Assembly: GCA_963768975.1 (NCBI GenBank)
Contig: CAVYKB010000003.1
Span: forward strand, 186,001-250,000
Direction of reading: 5' to 3'
From: CADCTB01 sp963768975
GTDB taxonomy: Bacteria > Actinomycetota > Acidimicrobiia > Acidimicrobiales > AC-14
Length of the DNA: 64,000 nucleotides
Below, piece by piece: positions 20,980 to 29,242 of the stretch; the first letter of the stretch is position 1, and each line of letters begins with the position of its first letter. A model generated the notes under the pieces. That model ran no database searches, was not told the origin of the DNA, and worked only from the letters and a program-made list of their open reading frames with translations. The translations under genes and the position numbers were made by a program.

Positions 20980-21374
20980 GGCGACGAGATCAAGTAGAGC
21001 ACCTCCGACGCCGGCTCCAGCGTCACATACCCGTGGGCGAACCCGTCCGGGATGTACAGCCCCAGCCCGTTCTCCTCGCTCAGCTCCACCGCCGTCCACC
21101 GACGGGTCTCCAGGTTGACTGCGACGTCGAAGATGCGGCCTCGGGTGCAGCGCACGAGCTTGGTTTCTTCGTGGGGCCGGCGCTGGTAGTGCAGGCCCCG
21201 GAGCGTGCCGGCGCCGGCGTTGTAGGAGACGCTGACCTGGTTCACCGCGGTATTGAGGTCGTGGGCGGCGAACTCGTCGACGGCGAAGGAGCGGGCGAAG
21301 AACCCGCGCTCGTCGTGGTGGCGCTCGGGTTCGACGACGTAGCAGCCGGCCAGCTCCGTCGGCCGGATGATCAC
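20859..21374 (-). CDS. dTDP-4-dehydrorhamnose 3,5-epimerase-like sugar epimerase
   Basis: 171-aa cupin-fold epimerase of the RmlC family, acting on 4-keto-6-deoxy nucleotide sugars by proton exchange at C3/C5. Motifs: HHDERGFFARSFAVDEF, LRGLHYQ with the catalytic His, KLVRCTRGRIFDVAV, and YIPDGFAHGYVTL with the family HG. Shorter than RmlC (about 180) but complete. Last gene of a six-gene leftward operon whose other members make a CDP-sugar, so its likely substrate is a CDP-4-keto sugar rather than a dTDP one. ATG at 21374 overlaps the stop of the C-methyltransferase gene. Its 3' end overlaps the convergent GT2 gene by 121 bases. Confidence 0.88.
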   Translation of the reverse strand: MIIRPTELAGCYVVEPERHHDERGFFARSFAVDEFAAHDLNTAVNQVSVSYNAGAGTLRGLHYQRRPHEETKLVRCTRGRIFDVAVNLETRRWTAVELSEENGLGLYIPDGFAHGYVTLEPASEVLYLISSPYVPEASAGVRWDDPSLAVAWPEVGELTISERDRNLPTLR

Positions 21375-22603
21375 GACCAGACGGCGACGTCGGGCACGAA
21401 CGTCACGAACCGGCCGCCCCAGTCCCGGATGGTGCCGAGCTGGGCGGAGATCTCCTTGCTGAGGTTCCAGGGCAGGATCACTACATAGTCGGGCCGGGTC
21501 TTGAAAATGTGCTCGGGGGCCTCAACCGGGAGGTGCGAGCCCGGCAAGAGCCGGCCTTGCTTCTCGCGGCTGCGATCGGCGACGTACTCCATGTCCGCTG
21601 TGGAGATGCCGCAGTAGTTGAGCAGGGTGTTGCCTTTGGCCGCCGCCCCGTAGGCGACCACCGTCCGGCCGGCCCGGTGCGCCTCGGCGAGGAAGGCGAG
21701 GACGCCCTCGCGCACCGCCTCCACCCGGGTGCCGAAGCCGGCGTAGCTCTCGATGCGGTCGAGGCCGGCGATGGACTCGAGCCGCCGGACCTGGCCGAGG
21801 CGCTCGGTCTCCGTCCGGCTGGCGCCGGCCGGCGCCGACCAGATGCGCAGGCTGCCGCCGTGAGCGGGCAGCTGCTCGACGTCGAAGACGGCCAGCCCGT
21901 GGCGGGCCAAGGCCCGCTCGGCCGTCAGCAACGAGAAGTACGAGAAGTGCTCGTGGTAGATCGTGTCGAACTGGACATCCTCGATGAGCCGCAGGAGGTG
22001 GGGCATCTCGATGCTGACGACCCCTGTCGGCTTGAGCACCGTGGCCAGTCCGGCGACGAAATCGTCGAGGTCGGGGACGTGGGCGAACACGTTGTTGCCG
22101 ACGACCAGGTCGGCCGCCAGCCTTCGCTCGACCAGGTCTACGGCCGTCGCCCGGCCGAAGAACCGCGCCTCAGTGCGCACGCCGCGACCAACGGCTACCT
22201 CGGCCACGTTCTCTGCCGGCTCGATGCCCAGCACCGGCACGCCGGCGGCGACGAAGTGCTGGAGGAGGTACCCGTCGTTGCTGGCCACCTCGACCACCAG
22301 GCTCTCGGGGCCCAGGCCGAGCTCGGCTGTCGCCGACTCGGCGAAGCGCCGCGCGTGCTCGACCCAGCTGTCGGAGTAGGACGAGAAGTAGGCGTAGTCG
22401 GAGAACAGCTCGCCGGGCGTGACCAGGGCCTCCAGCTGCACGAGCAGGCACGCGTCGCACACGAGGGTGTGCAGCGGGTACCGGGGCTCGGGCTGGTCGA
22501 GCTGGTCGGGCCGGAGGTAGGCGTTGGCCAGGGGCGTGGTGCCGAGGTCGACGAAGGTTCGGGTGACGCCGGCGCCGCACAGCCGGCAGGGGGCAGGAGT
22601 CAC
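21371..22603 (-). CDS. NDP-sugar C-methyltransferase
   Basis: 410-aa SAM-dependent sugar C-methyltransferase of the TylC3/NovU type. N-terminal zinc-binding domain (CRLCGAG ... CDACLLVQLE), central Rossmann domain (VVEVASNDGYLLQHF, LGIEPAENVAEVA), and the family C-terminal domain (YGAAAKGNTLLNYCG, VILPWNLSKEI). Family members methylate C3 or C5 of 4-keto-6-deoxy nucleotide sugars, which fits the dehydratase next door. GTG start at 22603 in a GTGA overlap with the rfbG stop. A longer frame to 22831 would overlap rfbG deeply and encodes low-complexity residues, so I rejected it. Confidence 0.92.
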   Translation of the reverse strand: MTPAPCRLCGAGVTRTFVDLGTTPLANAYLRPDQLDQPEPRYPLHTLVCDACLLVQLEALVTPGELFSDYAYFSSYSDSWVEHARRFAESATAELGLGPESLVVEVASNDGYLLQHFVAAGVPVLGIEPAENVAEVAVGRGVRTEARFFGRATAVDLVERRLAADLVVGNNVFAHVPDLDDFVAGLATVLKPTGVVSIEMPHLLRLIEDVQFDTIYHEHFSYFSLLTAERALARHGLAVFDVEQLPAHGGSLRIWSAPAGASRTETERLGQVRRLESIAGLDRIESYAGFGTRVEAVREGVLAFLAEAHRAGRTVVAYGAAAKGNTLLNYCGISTADMEYVADRSREKQGRLLPGSHLPVEAPEHIFKTRPDYVVILPWNLSKEISAQLGTIRDWGGRFVTFVPDVAVWS

Positions 22604-23652
22604 GAGCGGACCAGGTCCTCGTAGGCGTCGATCTGGGACTCGGCGAGCTTGCGCAGGTCGTCGCCGGCGGCCGCCGCCCGCCACCACTCGACGGTCAAGG
22701 CCAGGGCGGTGTCGACGTCGAGCTGAGGCCGCCAGCCCAGGGTTGACGTGGCCAGGGAGGCGTCGAGGTGGAGGAGATGGGCCTCGTGAGGCTGCTGGCC
22801 GGGCTCCTGCTCCCAGTGGCCGCCGCCCCACAGGGCGATGGCCCGGTCGACGACGGCACCGACGGGCACACAGCCGGCGAGGCCGGGACCGAAGTTCACG
22901 GCCCGGGGGACGTCGGTACGGCCCTCGGCCAGCGCCTCAGCCAAGAGGAGGTACCCGTGCAGCGGCTCAAGGACGAACTGCCATGGCCGGGTGGCCTTCG
23001 GGTAGCGCAGCCGCACTCCCTTCTCCGACTCGAGCGCCCGCCACAGGTCCGGCAGGAGGCGGTCCTCGCCCCTGTCGCCGCCGCCGATCACGTTTCCGGC
23101 CCGAGCAGTGGCCACGCCCACGCCGAGGTCGTCGAAGTAGCTGCGCCGCCAGGACGCGGTGGCCAGCTCGGCGGCGGCCTTGGAGCTGCTGTAGGGGTCG
23201 TGGCCGCCGAGGCGGTCGTCCTCAGTGAAGGGCTCGCCGTCGCCGAGGTTGGCGTACACCTTGTCGCTGGTCACCACGACCACCGACTTCAGCGCCGTCA
23301 GGGCCCTCGCCGCTTCGAGCACGTTCGCGGTCCCGACCACGTTGACGGCCCACGTGCCGGCCGGGTCGGTGTAACTGCGGCGGACCATGGCCTGAGCACC
23401 GAGATGGAGGATGACCTCCGGGTCGGCGCCGGCGACGACCTCGCTGACCGCCGGCCCGTCGCGAAGGTCGACCGTGTGCGAGGCCACGCCCGGCCACGTC
23501 CCCAGCGCGCCGAAGGCGCCGGCCGGATCCTCCGGCGGAAGGGCCAGCCCGGAGACCGACGCGCCCAGGCGCTCCAGCCACAGGGTGAGCCATGCGCCCT
23601 TGAAGCCCGTGTGGCCGGTCACCAGCACCCGCCGGCCCTCCCACCAAGTCAT
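22600..23652 (-). CDS. rfbG: CDP-glucose 4,6-dehydratase
   Basis: 350-aa short-chain-dehydrogenase-type enzyme making CDP-4-keto-6-deoxyglucose from CDP-glucose with bound NAD. NAD motif VTGHTGFKGAWLTLWL is characteristic of RfbG rather than RmlB. Catalytic DPYSSSKAAAE (YxxxK) and VTSDKVYAN follow, then RAGNVIGGGD and the substrate region RPWQFVLEPLHGYLLL, also typical of RfbG. ATG start at 23652 overlaps the rfbF stop as ATGA; an in-frame ATG at 23667 is possible. Central gene of the CDP-sugar cassette. Confidence 0.94.
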   Translation of the reverse strand: MTWWEGRRVLVTGHTGFKGAWLTLWLERLGASVSGLALPPEDPAGAFGALGTWPGVASHTVDLRDGPAVSEVVAGADPEVILHLGAQAMVRRSYTDPAGTWAVNVVGTANVLEAARALTALKSVVVVTSDKVYANLGDGEPFTEDDRLGGHDPYSSSKAAAELATASWRRSYFDDLGVGVATARAGNVIGGGDRGEDRLLPDLWRALESEKGVRLRYPKATRPWQFVLEPLHGYLLLAEALAEGRTDVPRAVNFGPGLAGCVPVGAVVDRAIALWGGGHWEQEPGQQPHEAHLLHLDASLATSTLGWRPQLDVDTALALTVEWWRAAAAGDDLRKLAESQIDAYEDLVRS

Positions 23653-24428
23653 CGCCAGAGCCTCCACGGCGGCTCGCCGGCGTCCCAGAGGCTCTCGAGG
23701 AGCTCCTTCTCCCGGAGGGTGTCCATGGGCTGCCAGAAGCCGTCGTGGCGCCAGGCGCGGAGCTGGTCCATGGCCACCAACCGCTGGAGGGGCGTGGTCT
23801 CCCAGGGCGTGTCGTCGCCATCGACGGTGTCGAGGGCGGCAGGGGACAGCACGAAGAACCCGCCGTTAATCACGCCGGCCGAGGCCTGAGGCTTCTCCTC
23901 GAAGGCGACGATGCGCTCGCCGTCCAACTGCGTCGTGCCGAACCGGGCCGGCGGTCGGACCACGGTCATCGTGGCCAGCCGTCCGTGGTCGCGGTGGAAC
24001 CTGAGCTGGGCATCGATGTCGATATCGGCCACGCCGTCGCCGTAGGTAAGGAAAAACGGCTCATACGGGTCGAGGTAGTCCCGCACCCGGAGCACCCGGC
24101 CGCCGGTGAGGGTCGACTCGCCGGTGTCGACGAGAGTCACCCGCCAGGGCTCGCTGCGGCTGTTGTGGTACGTCGCCGTGTTGGTCTCGATGTCAATGGT
24201 GACGTCGGAGCTGTGCAGGAAGTAGTTGAAGAAGTACTCCTTGATCATGTAGCCCCGGTAGCCCAGGCAGATCACGAAGTCCCGCACCCCGAAGTACCCG
24301 TAGGACTTCATGATGTGCCAGAGGATCGGGTGGCCCCCGATCTCGATCATCGGCTTGGGGCGGAGGTGCGACTCCTCGCTGATCCGTGTCCCGCGACCGC
24401 CAGCGAGGATGACGCACTTGGCCGACAT
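23649..24428 (-). CDS. rfbF: Glucose-1-phosphate cytidylyltransferase
   Basis: 259-aa nucleotidyltransferase making CDP-glucose from glucose 1-phosphate and CTP. Signature VILAGGRGTRISEESHLRPK (residues 6-25) with the activating loop, KPMIEIGGHPILWHIMK, FVICLGYRGYMIKEYF, and the divalent-metal YGDGVADID. EEKPQASAGVINGGFFVL binds the sugar. Length and motifs match RfbF (about 257 aa) better than glucose-1-phosphate thymidylyltransferase. ATG at 24428 shares its first base with the TGA of the upstream gene (TGATG). Feeds rfbG directly. Confidence 0.95.
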   Translation of the reverse strand: MSAKCVILAGGRGTRISEESHLRPKPMIEIGGHPILWHIMKSYGYFGVRDFVICLGYRGYMIKEYFFNYFLHSSDVTIDIETNTATYHNSRSEPWRVTLVDTGESTLTGGRVLRVRDYLDPYEPFFLTYGDGVADIDIDAQLRFHRDHGRLATMTVVRPPARFGTTQLDGERIVAFEEKPQASAGVINGGFFVLSPAALDTVDGDDTPWETTPLQRLVAMDQLRAWRHDGFWQPMDTLREKELLESLWDAGEPPWRLWR

Positions 24429-25138
24429 CAGTCCCGGATACGTCGAAGGTAACCGTCTGGGGCGACGGTCAGCAGCAACTTGCTCTCGATCTCCTTGTCG
24501 ATCTCGAAGCGGTCGTCGGTCCGAAGGAACTCCCACACTGCCGTCTTTGGGTTGTCGCCAGGGCCCCAGGGGCGATCCGGGAATGAGGCGGCCGGCATGT
24601 CCTCGACGACCGTGTCGAACACCGTGAGATAGCTGCCGGTGGTCACGAGCGGCGAATACAGCTGCAACTCGCGAAGCACATGCTCGTGCGTGTGATTGGA
24701 GTCCAGAGTCACCAGCACGCAACCCCGCCCAGCCGCATGCTCGGCAACGTGTGCGGCGATGGCCTCGTCGACCGACGAGCCTTCGATCATCGTGATGCGT
24801 CGGGACATCGGATGGGCCTCGATGGCCTCGCGGTTGTGGGGTCGGATGTCGATGTCCACCCCGACCACCATGCCGTCCCCGCCCAGGAGCTCCAGCAGGG
24901 ACGCGTAGAACACGAGCGATCCGCCGTGGGCTATTCCGGTCTCTACGATCAGCTCCGGCTTGACCGCCCAGATGATCTCCTGCATCGCCACCATGTCTTG
25001 GGGGTACTGGATGATCGGTCGGCCCATCCAGCTGAAATTGTAGGAGTAGCGGTAGTCGCAGCTGCGGATGAAAAGGTCTTTGGCGGCGGACTGGAGCTCG
25101 GCGTCGGCCGCCATCCGGGCTGCGTAGTCGGCGTTCAC
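24428..25138 (-). CDS. CmcI-family (cephalosporin hydroxylase-like) methyltransferase
   Basis: 236-aa Rossmann-fold protein of the CmcI family. Members near glycan clusters are mostly sugar O-methyltransferases despite the family's historic name. IIWAVKPELIVETGIAHGGS is the SAM-binding start; VVGVDIDIRP and LVTLDSNHTHEHVLRELQ carry metal/SAM ligands (Asp, His); a conserved end has PWGPGDNPKTAVWEFL. GTG start at 25138 in a GTGA overlap with the acetyltransferase gene. It may methylate a hydroxyl of the CDP-sugar product or its glycoside (inference). Confidence 0.87.
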   Translation of the reverse strand: MNADYAARMAADAELQSAAKDLFIRSCDYRYSYNFSWMGRPIIQYPQDMVAMQEIIWAVKPELIVETGIAHGGSLVFYASLLELLGGDGMVVGVDIDIRPHNREAIEAHPMSRRITMIEGSSVDEAIAAHVAEHAAGRGCVLVTLDSNHTHEHVLRELQLYSPLVTTGSYLTVFDTVVEDMPAASFPDRPWGPGDNPKTAVWEFLRTDDRFEIDKEIESKLLLTVAPDGYLRRIRD

Positions 25139-25854
25139 GGGCTGGTCTCCATCTCGGTAGGCGAATTGTCGCGAACGAAGCGGGCGGGGTTGCCGAACAC
25201 GACCTGACGGTCGGGCACGTCGCGGGTCACGACCGCACCTGCTCCCACTATGACGTCTTGTCCGAGCCGGATGCGTGGAAGGACGACCGCGCCGGTGCCG
25301 ACGAATGAGTTGTCGCCGATCGCCACACAACCGGCAAGCGTGGCCGCTGGGCCGATGTGCACGCCGTCGCCGAGGATGCACTCGTGATCGACGCTGGCCG
25401 AGGTGTTCACGATGCAAGCCTGGCCGAGCCGAGCGTCGGTAGCGATCGCCGACTGGGCCAGCACCTGTGTGCCGGCGCCCAGCTCGACTGTCGCTGCGAC
25501 AAAAGCGGTCGGGTGCACGACCGTCACCGGCTGCACTCCGTGACGCTCGAACCGAGCCTGGAGCGCAAGGCGGTCACGGCCGCGCCACCCGCCGATGGCC
25601 ACCAGCCCGCAGATATCCGAGGCCGCAGTCGACCGGCACCATTGTTCGAATCCATGGGCGCCGATATGCACGCGAACGCCGAGGAATGTCGACGGCGAGT
25701 CGATCGCATTGTCGAAAAGGGCGACGAGGTGGTAGCCACGGCGTTCGACCAGCTCGTACAACACCTTTGCGTGGCCGCTCGCCCCCCACATGACCAGGGG
25801 TACTGTGGACGAACCGCCGAGGCGCGGCCGACTATCCTCGTTCAATTGACCCAA
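25135..25854 (-). CDS. NeuD/PglD-family sugar O- or N-acyltransferase
   Basis: 239-aa left-handed beta-helix acyltransferase. N-terminal Rossmann-like domain (VMWGASGHAKVLYELVE) and C-terminal hexapeptide repeats (NTSASVDHECILGDGVHIGP, with the catalytic His in VDHE, then AIGDNSFVGTGAVVLPRI and VGAGAVVTRDV). PglD relatives acetylate 4-amino-6-deoxy nucleotide sugars; NeuD relatives acetylate sialic acids. With an aminotransferase facing it, amino-sugar acylation is the likeliest role. First gene of the leftward operon; TTG start at 25854 with no clear ribosome site, so the start is approximate. Confidence 0.87.
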   Translation of the reverse strand: MGQLNEDSRPRLGGSSTVPLVMWGASGHAKVLYELVERRGYHLVALFDNAIDSPSTFLGVRVHIGAHGFEQWCRSTAASDICGLVAIGGWRGRDRLALQARFERHGVQPVTVVHPTAFVAATVELGAGTQVLAQSAIATDARLGQACIVNTSASVDHECILGDGVHIGPAATLAGCVAIGDNSFVGTGAVVLPRIRLGQDVIVGAGAVVTRDVPDRQVVFGNPARFVRDNSPTEMETSP

Positions 25855-25975
25855 AAAGCGATTTCATGAGAACTGCGGACCTCAACCCTGTGCCGGTAGG
25901 CGCTGGGAGGCGCCAGAGCGTCGTGCGCATCGTAGTGCTGCGGCGCCGGTGGCTCGCCCGGAGGCCCGATCTGAC

Positions 25976-27115
25976 GTGGTCCTGAATCGCAGGGTTCCGG
26001 TGGCCGGGCCGTGGGTCACCGAAAAGGAGATCGAGTACGTCGCCGACGCGGCGGCCAATGATTGGTACGAGAATGCCGGAAATTATGTGCGGCGTTTTGA
26101 GGCTGCGTTCGCCGAATATGCGGGTCGTCAACACGCGATAACCCTGCCATCCTGTACTTCCGGACTCCACCTGAGCCTATTGGCGTTGGGGGTGGGAGAG
26201 GGCGACGAAGTGATCGCTCCGGACGTGACGTGGATCGCCAGTGTCGCGCCGATATCCTATGTCGGGGCGGTCCCCGTGTTGGTCGATATCGACGCCTCCA
26301 ACTGGTGTATCAGCGCCGACGCCCTCGCCGCTGCGATCACCGAGCGGACGAAGGCTGTCATCGCCGTGGATCTCTACGGTTCGATGCCCGACATGGACGC
26401 GGTGCTGGCCGTGGCGGCCGCACGCGGCATTCCCGTGATTGAGGATGCGGCCGAGGCCATCGGCTCCCGTTTCGGCGGCCGGCTGACCGGCTCGTTCGGT
26501 GAGACATCGGTGTTCAGCTTCCACGGGTCCAAGACGCTGACGACCGGTGAAGGGGGAATCGTCCTTACCGATCGGAAGGACCTGCATGACCGCATGACGG
26601 TGCTGCGGGACCACGGTCGTCTGCCGGGTGACGCCACCTTCTTCAATGCCGAGGTCGGCCACAAGTACAAGATGAGCTCGTTGCAGGCCGCGTTCGGGCT
26701 GGCCCAGCTGGAGCGGGTGGAGGAGTTGGTCGACCGGAAGCGCCAGCAGTTCGCCTGGTACGGCGACCGCCTCGCCGACTTGGGCGACGACCTCCGCCTG
26801 AATCCGGCGCCGGCGGGAGCCGACGTCGTCCCGTGGATGGTGACGGCGGTGTTCGGCCCCGACACCGGCCTAACCAAGGAGGCCGCCGGCGCCGCCCTGG
26901 CTGCGGAGGGCATGGACAGCCGTCCGTTCTTCCATCCTCTGAGCTCGATCCCGGCCTACGCCGGCACGCCGGCGGGGGCCAGTGCCCGGGAGCGGAACCC
27001 GGTGAGCTATGACCTGAGCCCGCGGGCGATCAACCTGCCGTCGGCCCTTCGTCTGACCGAGGAGGAGATCGAGGCCGTGGCGCTGGCAGTCCGGCGGCTT
27101 CTGGGCCGAGCCTGA
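25976..27115 (+). CDS. DegT/DnrJ/EryC1/StrS sugar aminotransferase
   Basis: 379-aa PLP enzyme that aminates keto groups of nucleotide-linked sugars. TLPSCTSGLHLSLLALGVGEG binds the cofactor phosphate, VDLYGSMPDMD and VIEDAAEAIGSRF hold the ring, and the Schiff-base Lys is in SFHGSKTLTTGEGG. Having Lys there makes it a true aminotransferase and not an RfbH-type 3-dehydrase, which has His. GTG 25976 has GGAGG 11 bases upstream; GTG 25949 is an alternative. Divergent from the CDP-sugar operon, so probably serving the same pathway, then followed by a GT4 gene. Confidence 0.9.
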   Translation: MVLNRRVPVAGPWVTEKEIEYVADAAANDWYENAGNYVRRFEAAFAEYAGRQHAITLPSCTSGLHLSLLALGVGEGDEVIAPDVTWIASVAPISYVGAVPVLVDIDASNWCISADALAAAITERTKAVIAVDLYGSMPDMDAVLAVAAARGIPVIEDAAEAIGSRFGGRLTGSFGETSVFSFHGSKTLTTGEGGIVLTDRKDLHDRMTVLRDHGRLPGDATFFNAEVGHKYKMSSLQAAFGLAQLERVEELVDRKRQQFAWYGDRLADLGDDLRLNPAPAGADVVPWMVTAVFGPDTGLTKEAAGAALAAEGMDSRPFFHPLSSIPAYAGTPAGASARERNPVSYDLSPRAINLPSALRLTEEEIEAVALAVRRLLGRA

Positions 27116-27142
27116 ACGCTTAATGCTTCGGTCCGATCGGTC

Positions 27143-27148
27143 GATAAC
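27143..27148 (+). promoter_or_regulatory. Leaderless-type -10 (GATAAC)
   Basis: GATAAC six bases before the GTG at 27155, the same distance and the same hexamer as at 15960-15965 before the ATG at 15972. Both are preceded by GTC and followed by TA. No ribosome site precedes either gene. Confidence 0.45.
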
Positions 27149-27154
27149 TACGCG

Positions 27155-28381
27155 GTGGACCGTCGGGGGAAGGTGTTCAACGTCATCACCAAGCTGGCCG
27201 TCGGCGGCGCCCAGGAGACGGCGCTGGCCTACTGCTCCAGCCTGGACCCGGCCCGCTGGGAGGCTTCGATCGTCACCGGTCCCGAGCGGTCGCCGGAGGG
27301 CGACCTGTTCGACGAGGCCGCCCGCCGGGGCGTGCCCGTGGTGACGGTCCCCAGCCTGCGCCGGCGGATCCGTCCGGTGGCCGACGTCCGGGCTGTCGTG
27401 GAGCTGGTCCGGCTGTTCCGCCAGGAGCGGCCGGACATCGTGCACACCCACAGCAGCAAGGCCGGCCTCGTCGGCCGGCTCGCGGCCCGCGTTGCCGGCG
27501 TGCCGGTGGTCGTGCACACCGTGCACGGGTGGAGCTTCCACGAGGGGATGTCGCTGGCGGCCCGGGCATTCGCAGTGACCTTCGAGCGGCTGGCGGCCCG
27601 TTGGACGTGGCCTCTTGTCGTCGTGACCGAGGTCGATGCCGAGATCGGGCTCGCATCCCGGATCGGCCAGCCGGATCAGTACGCCGTCGTCCGGAGCGCG
27701 ATCGACGTGGAGCGGCTCCGCCGGAGCGCCGGCTCCCGGGCCTCCGCTCGCTCCGCCCTCGGCATCCCTCAGGACATGCCGGTCGTCGGCACCGTAACCA
27801 GGCTGTGCACGCAGAAGGACCCCGAGATGCTGCTGCGGGCGGCCCGGCTGGCGGTCGAGCTTCAGCCCGACGTCCGCTTCGTGGTGATCGGGGACGGACC
27901 TCTGCGCCCCCGGGTGGAGCAGCTACTGGACGACCTGGACCTCCGGGGCCACGTCACCCTTCTCGGGCGCCGGTCCGACGTCGAGACGCTGCTTCCCGGC
28001 TTCGACGCATTCGTCCTTTCGTCGCGCTGGGAGGGGCTGCCGCGGGTGGTTGTCGAGGCCATGGCCGTCGGTGTGCCGGTGGTCTCCACCGATGTCGGCG
28101 GCATCGCCGAGGTGGTCGAGGACGGCGTCTCGGGCCTGCTCGTCCCCGCCGGCGACCACATCGCCATGGCCAACGCGCTGCTGCGGGTTCTCGGCGAGCC
28201 AGGACTTGGAGGCCGACTGGCGCGCGACGCCGGCGGCCGGGTCGCCGAATTCGACATCGGCGAGATGGCTGCCCGCCTCGACGACCTCTACGCCGGCCTG
28301 CTTCCGGATGGGCGCAGCGTCCCCCGTCGGCGGCGGATGGCCGCCGCCACCCGGATCGACGCCGGCCACGAGGCGGCGTAG
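27155..28381 (+). CDS. Glycosyltransferase family 4
   Basis: 408-aa GT-B enzyme. KLAVGGAQETALAYC (acceptor domain start), DIVHTHSSKAGLVGRLAAR and TVHGWSFHEGMS are typical of the PelF/Pgl-like GT4 subgroup that acts on undecaprenyl-linked sugars. The nucleotide-sugar half has VGTVTRLCTQKDPEMLLRAA, SSRWEGLPRVVVEAMAVG (E-x7-E) and EDGVSGLLVPAGD. GTG start at 27155, likely leaderless. The final 31 codons overlap antisense with the convergent GT2 gene (28288-28381) and are Arg-rich, so its original stop may have been earlier. Confidence 0.88.
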   Translation: MDRRGKVFNVITKLAVGGAQETALAYCSSLDPARWEASIVTGPERSPEGDLFDEAARRGVPVVTVPSLRRRIRPVADVRAVVELVRLFRQERPDIVHTHSSKAGLVGRLAARVAGVPVVVHTVHGWSFHEGMSLAARAFAVTFERLAARWTWPLVVVTEVDAEIGLASRIGQPDQYAVVRSAIDVERLRRSAGSRASARSALGIPQDMPVVGTVTRLCTQKDPEMLLRAARLAVELQPDVRFVVIGDGPLRPRVEQLLDDLDLRGHVTLLGRRSDVETLLPGFDAFVLSSRWEGLPRVVVEAMAVGVPVVSTDVGGIAEVVEDGVSGLLVPAGDHIAMANALLRVLGEPGLGGRLARDAGGRVAEFDIGEMAARLDDLYAGLLPDGRSVPRRRRMAAATRIDAGHEAA

Positions 28382-29238
28382 AGCCGCACACCCGTCAGGC
28401 GGCCGTACACGGCGGCCTGGCCCCCATAGACGGCCTCGCCCAGCGCCCACCCGAGCCAGTCCCGGGCGCCGCCGGCGTTCTTCCAAACGGTCACCCGGTA
28501 GTTGACCATGATCAGGCGCTGGACCTCGGGCGGGCGGTCACGGAACCGGTGGCCGCCGGCGAAGGACCCGGCGAGGGCGTGGGTGACCTGGAGGGCGGGG
28601 ACGTAGCGCACGACGAGCCCCCGGCGGGCCGCCCACCAGAACAGGTCGATGTCCTCGTTGAACGAGTGGTACTCGGGGTCGAACAGTGCGCCGGCGTCGG
28701 CAATGCGCCGTTCCAGCGTGGCCCGACGGAGCACGACGCAGGCGCCGTTGCCCGCCGGCACCGGGGCCGGCGCCGGCGGCGGCGGGGACACCCAGGCCAG
28801 GCGGTGCGACCGGGTGCGGCGCGACACGCCCTCGCCGGCGCCGCCGGCCCCCTGGCCGACCGCGGGGGCGAGGAAGTCCCACCGCTCGCCGCCGGCCGCT
28901 TCATCACGGAGCACGGCCAGGAACCGCTCGTCGAAGATGAGGTCGAGGTTGGCCACGACCACGATGTCGCCGGTTGCCACCTCGACGCCGGCGTCGGCCC
29001 CTCCGGAGAACCCGGTGTTGGTGCCCAGTGTGACGGTGGTCACGTCGAGGCCGGCCCGGGCGGCCGCGTCGGAGAAGGCGGCGCCGGCGGCGTGGCCCTC
29101 CGGGCCGTTGACGACCAGGACGAGGTGCGGTGGAGCGGCGCCGGCCGCGGCCGCGGCCAGCGACTGGACGAAGGGTGCGGCGTGGTCCTCGTTCCGCCAC
29201 GCCATCGTGACCACGGAGATGGCGGCGGCTGCGGTCAC
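28288..29238 (-). CDS. Glycosyltransferase family 2 (rhamnosyltransferase-like)
   Basis: 316-aa GT-A enzyme. SVVTMAWRNEDHAAPFVQ, VVNGPEGHAAG, LGTNTGFSGGADAGVEVATG, then a DxD-type VANLDLIF. The acceptor motif region SFNEDIDLFWWAARRG is the classic ED-x2-W of this subgroup, which includes rhamnosyl- and galactofuranosyltransferases. A poly-Pro/Ala loop (SPPPPAPAPVPAG) is unusual. GTG start at 29238, 4 bases after the stop of the decayed GT-C gene, suggesting a former operon. Confidence 0.85.
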   Translation of the reverse strand: MTAAAAISVVTMAWRNEDHAAPFVQSLAAAAAGAAPPHLVLVVNGPEGHAAGAAFSDAAARAGLDVTTVTLGTNTGFSGGADAGVEVATGDIVVVANLDLIFDERFLAVLRDEAAGGERWDFLAPAVGQGAGGAGEGVSRRTRSHRLAWVSPPPPAPAPVPAGNGACVVLRRATLERRIADAGALFDPEYHSFNEDIDLFWWAARRGLVVRYVPALQVTHALAGSFAGGHRFRDRPPEVQRLIMVNYRVTVWKNAGGARDWLGWALGEAVYGGQAAVYGRLTGVRLYAASWPASIRVAAAIRRRRGTLRPSGSRPA

Positions 29239-29242
29239 CGCA

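Noticed and set aside
22604..22831. 76-residue N-terminal extension of the C-methyltransferase
   Set aside because: It overlaps rfbG coding sequence, is Arg/Gly/Pro-rich, and the GTG at 22603 gives the standard zinc-domain start.
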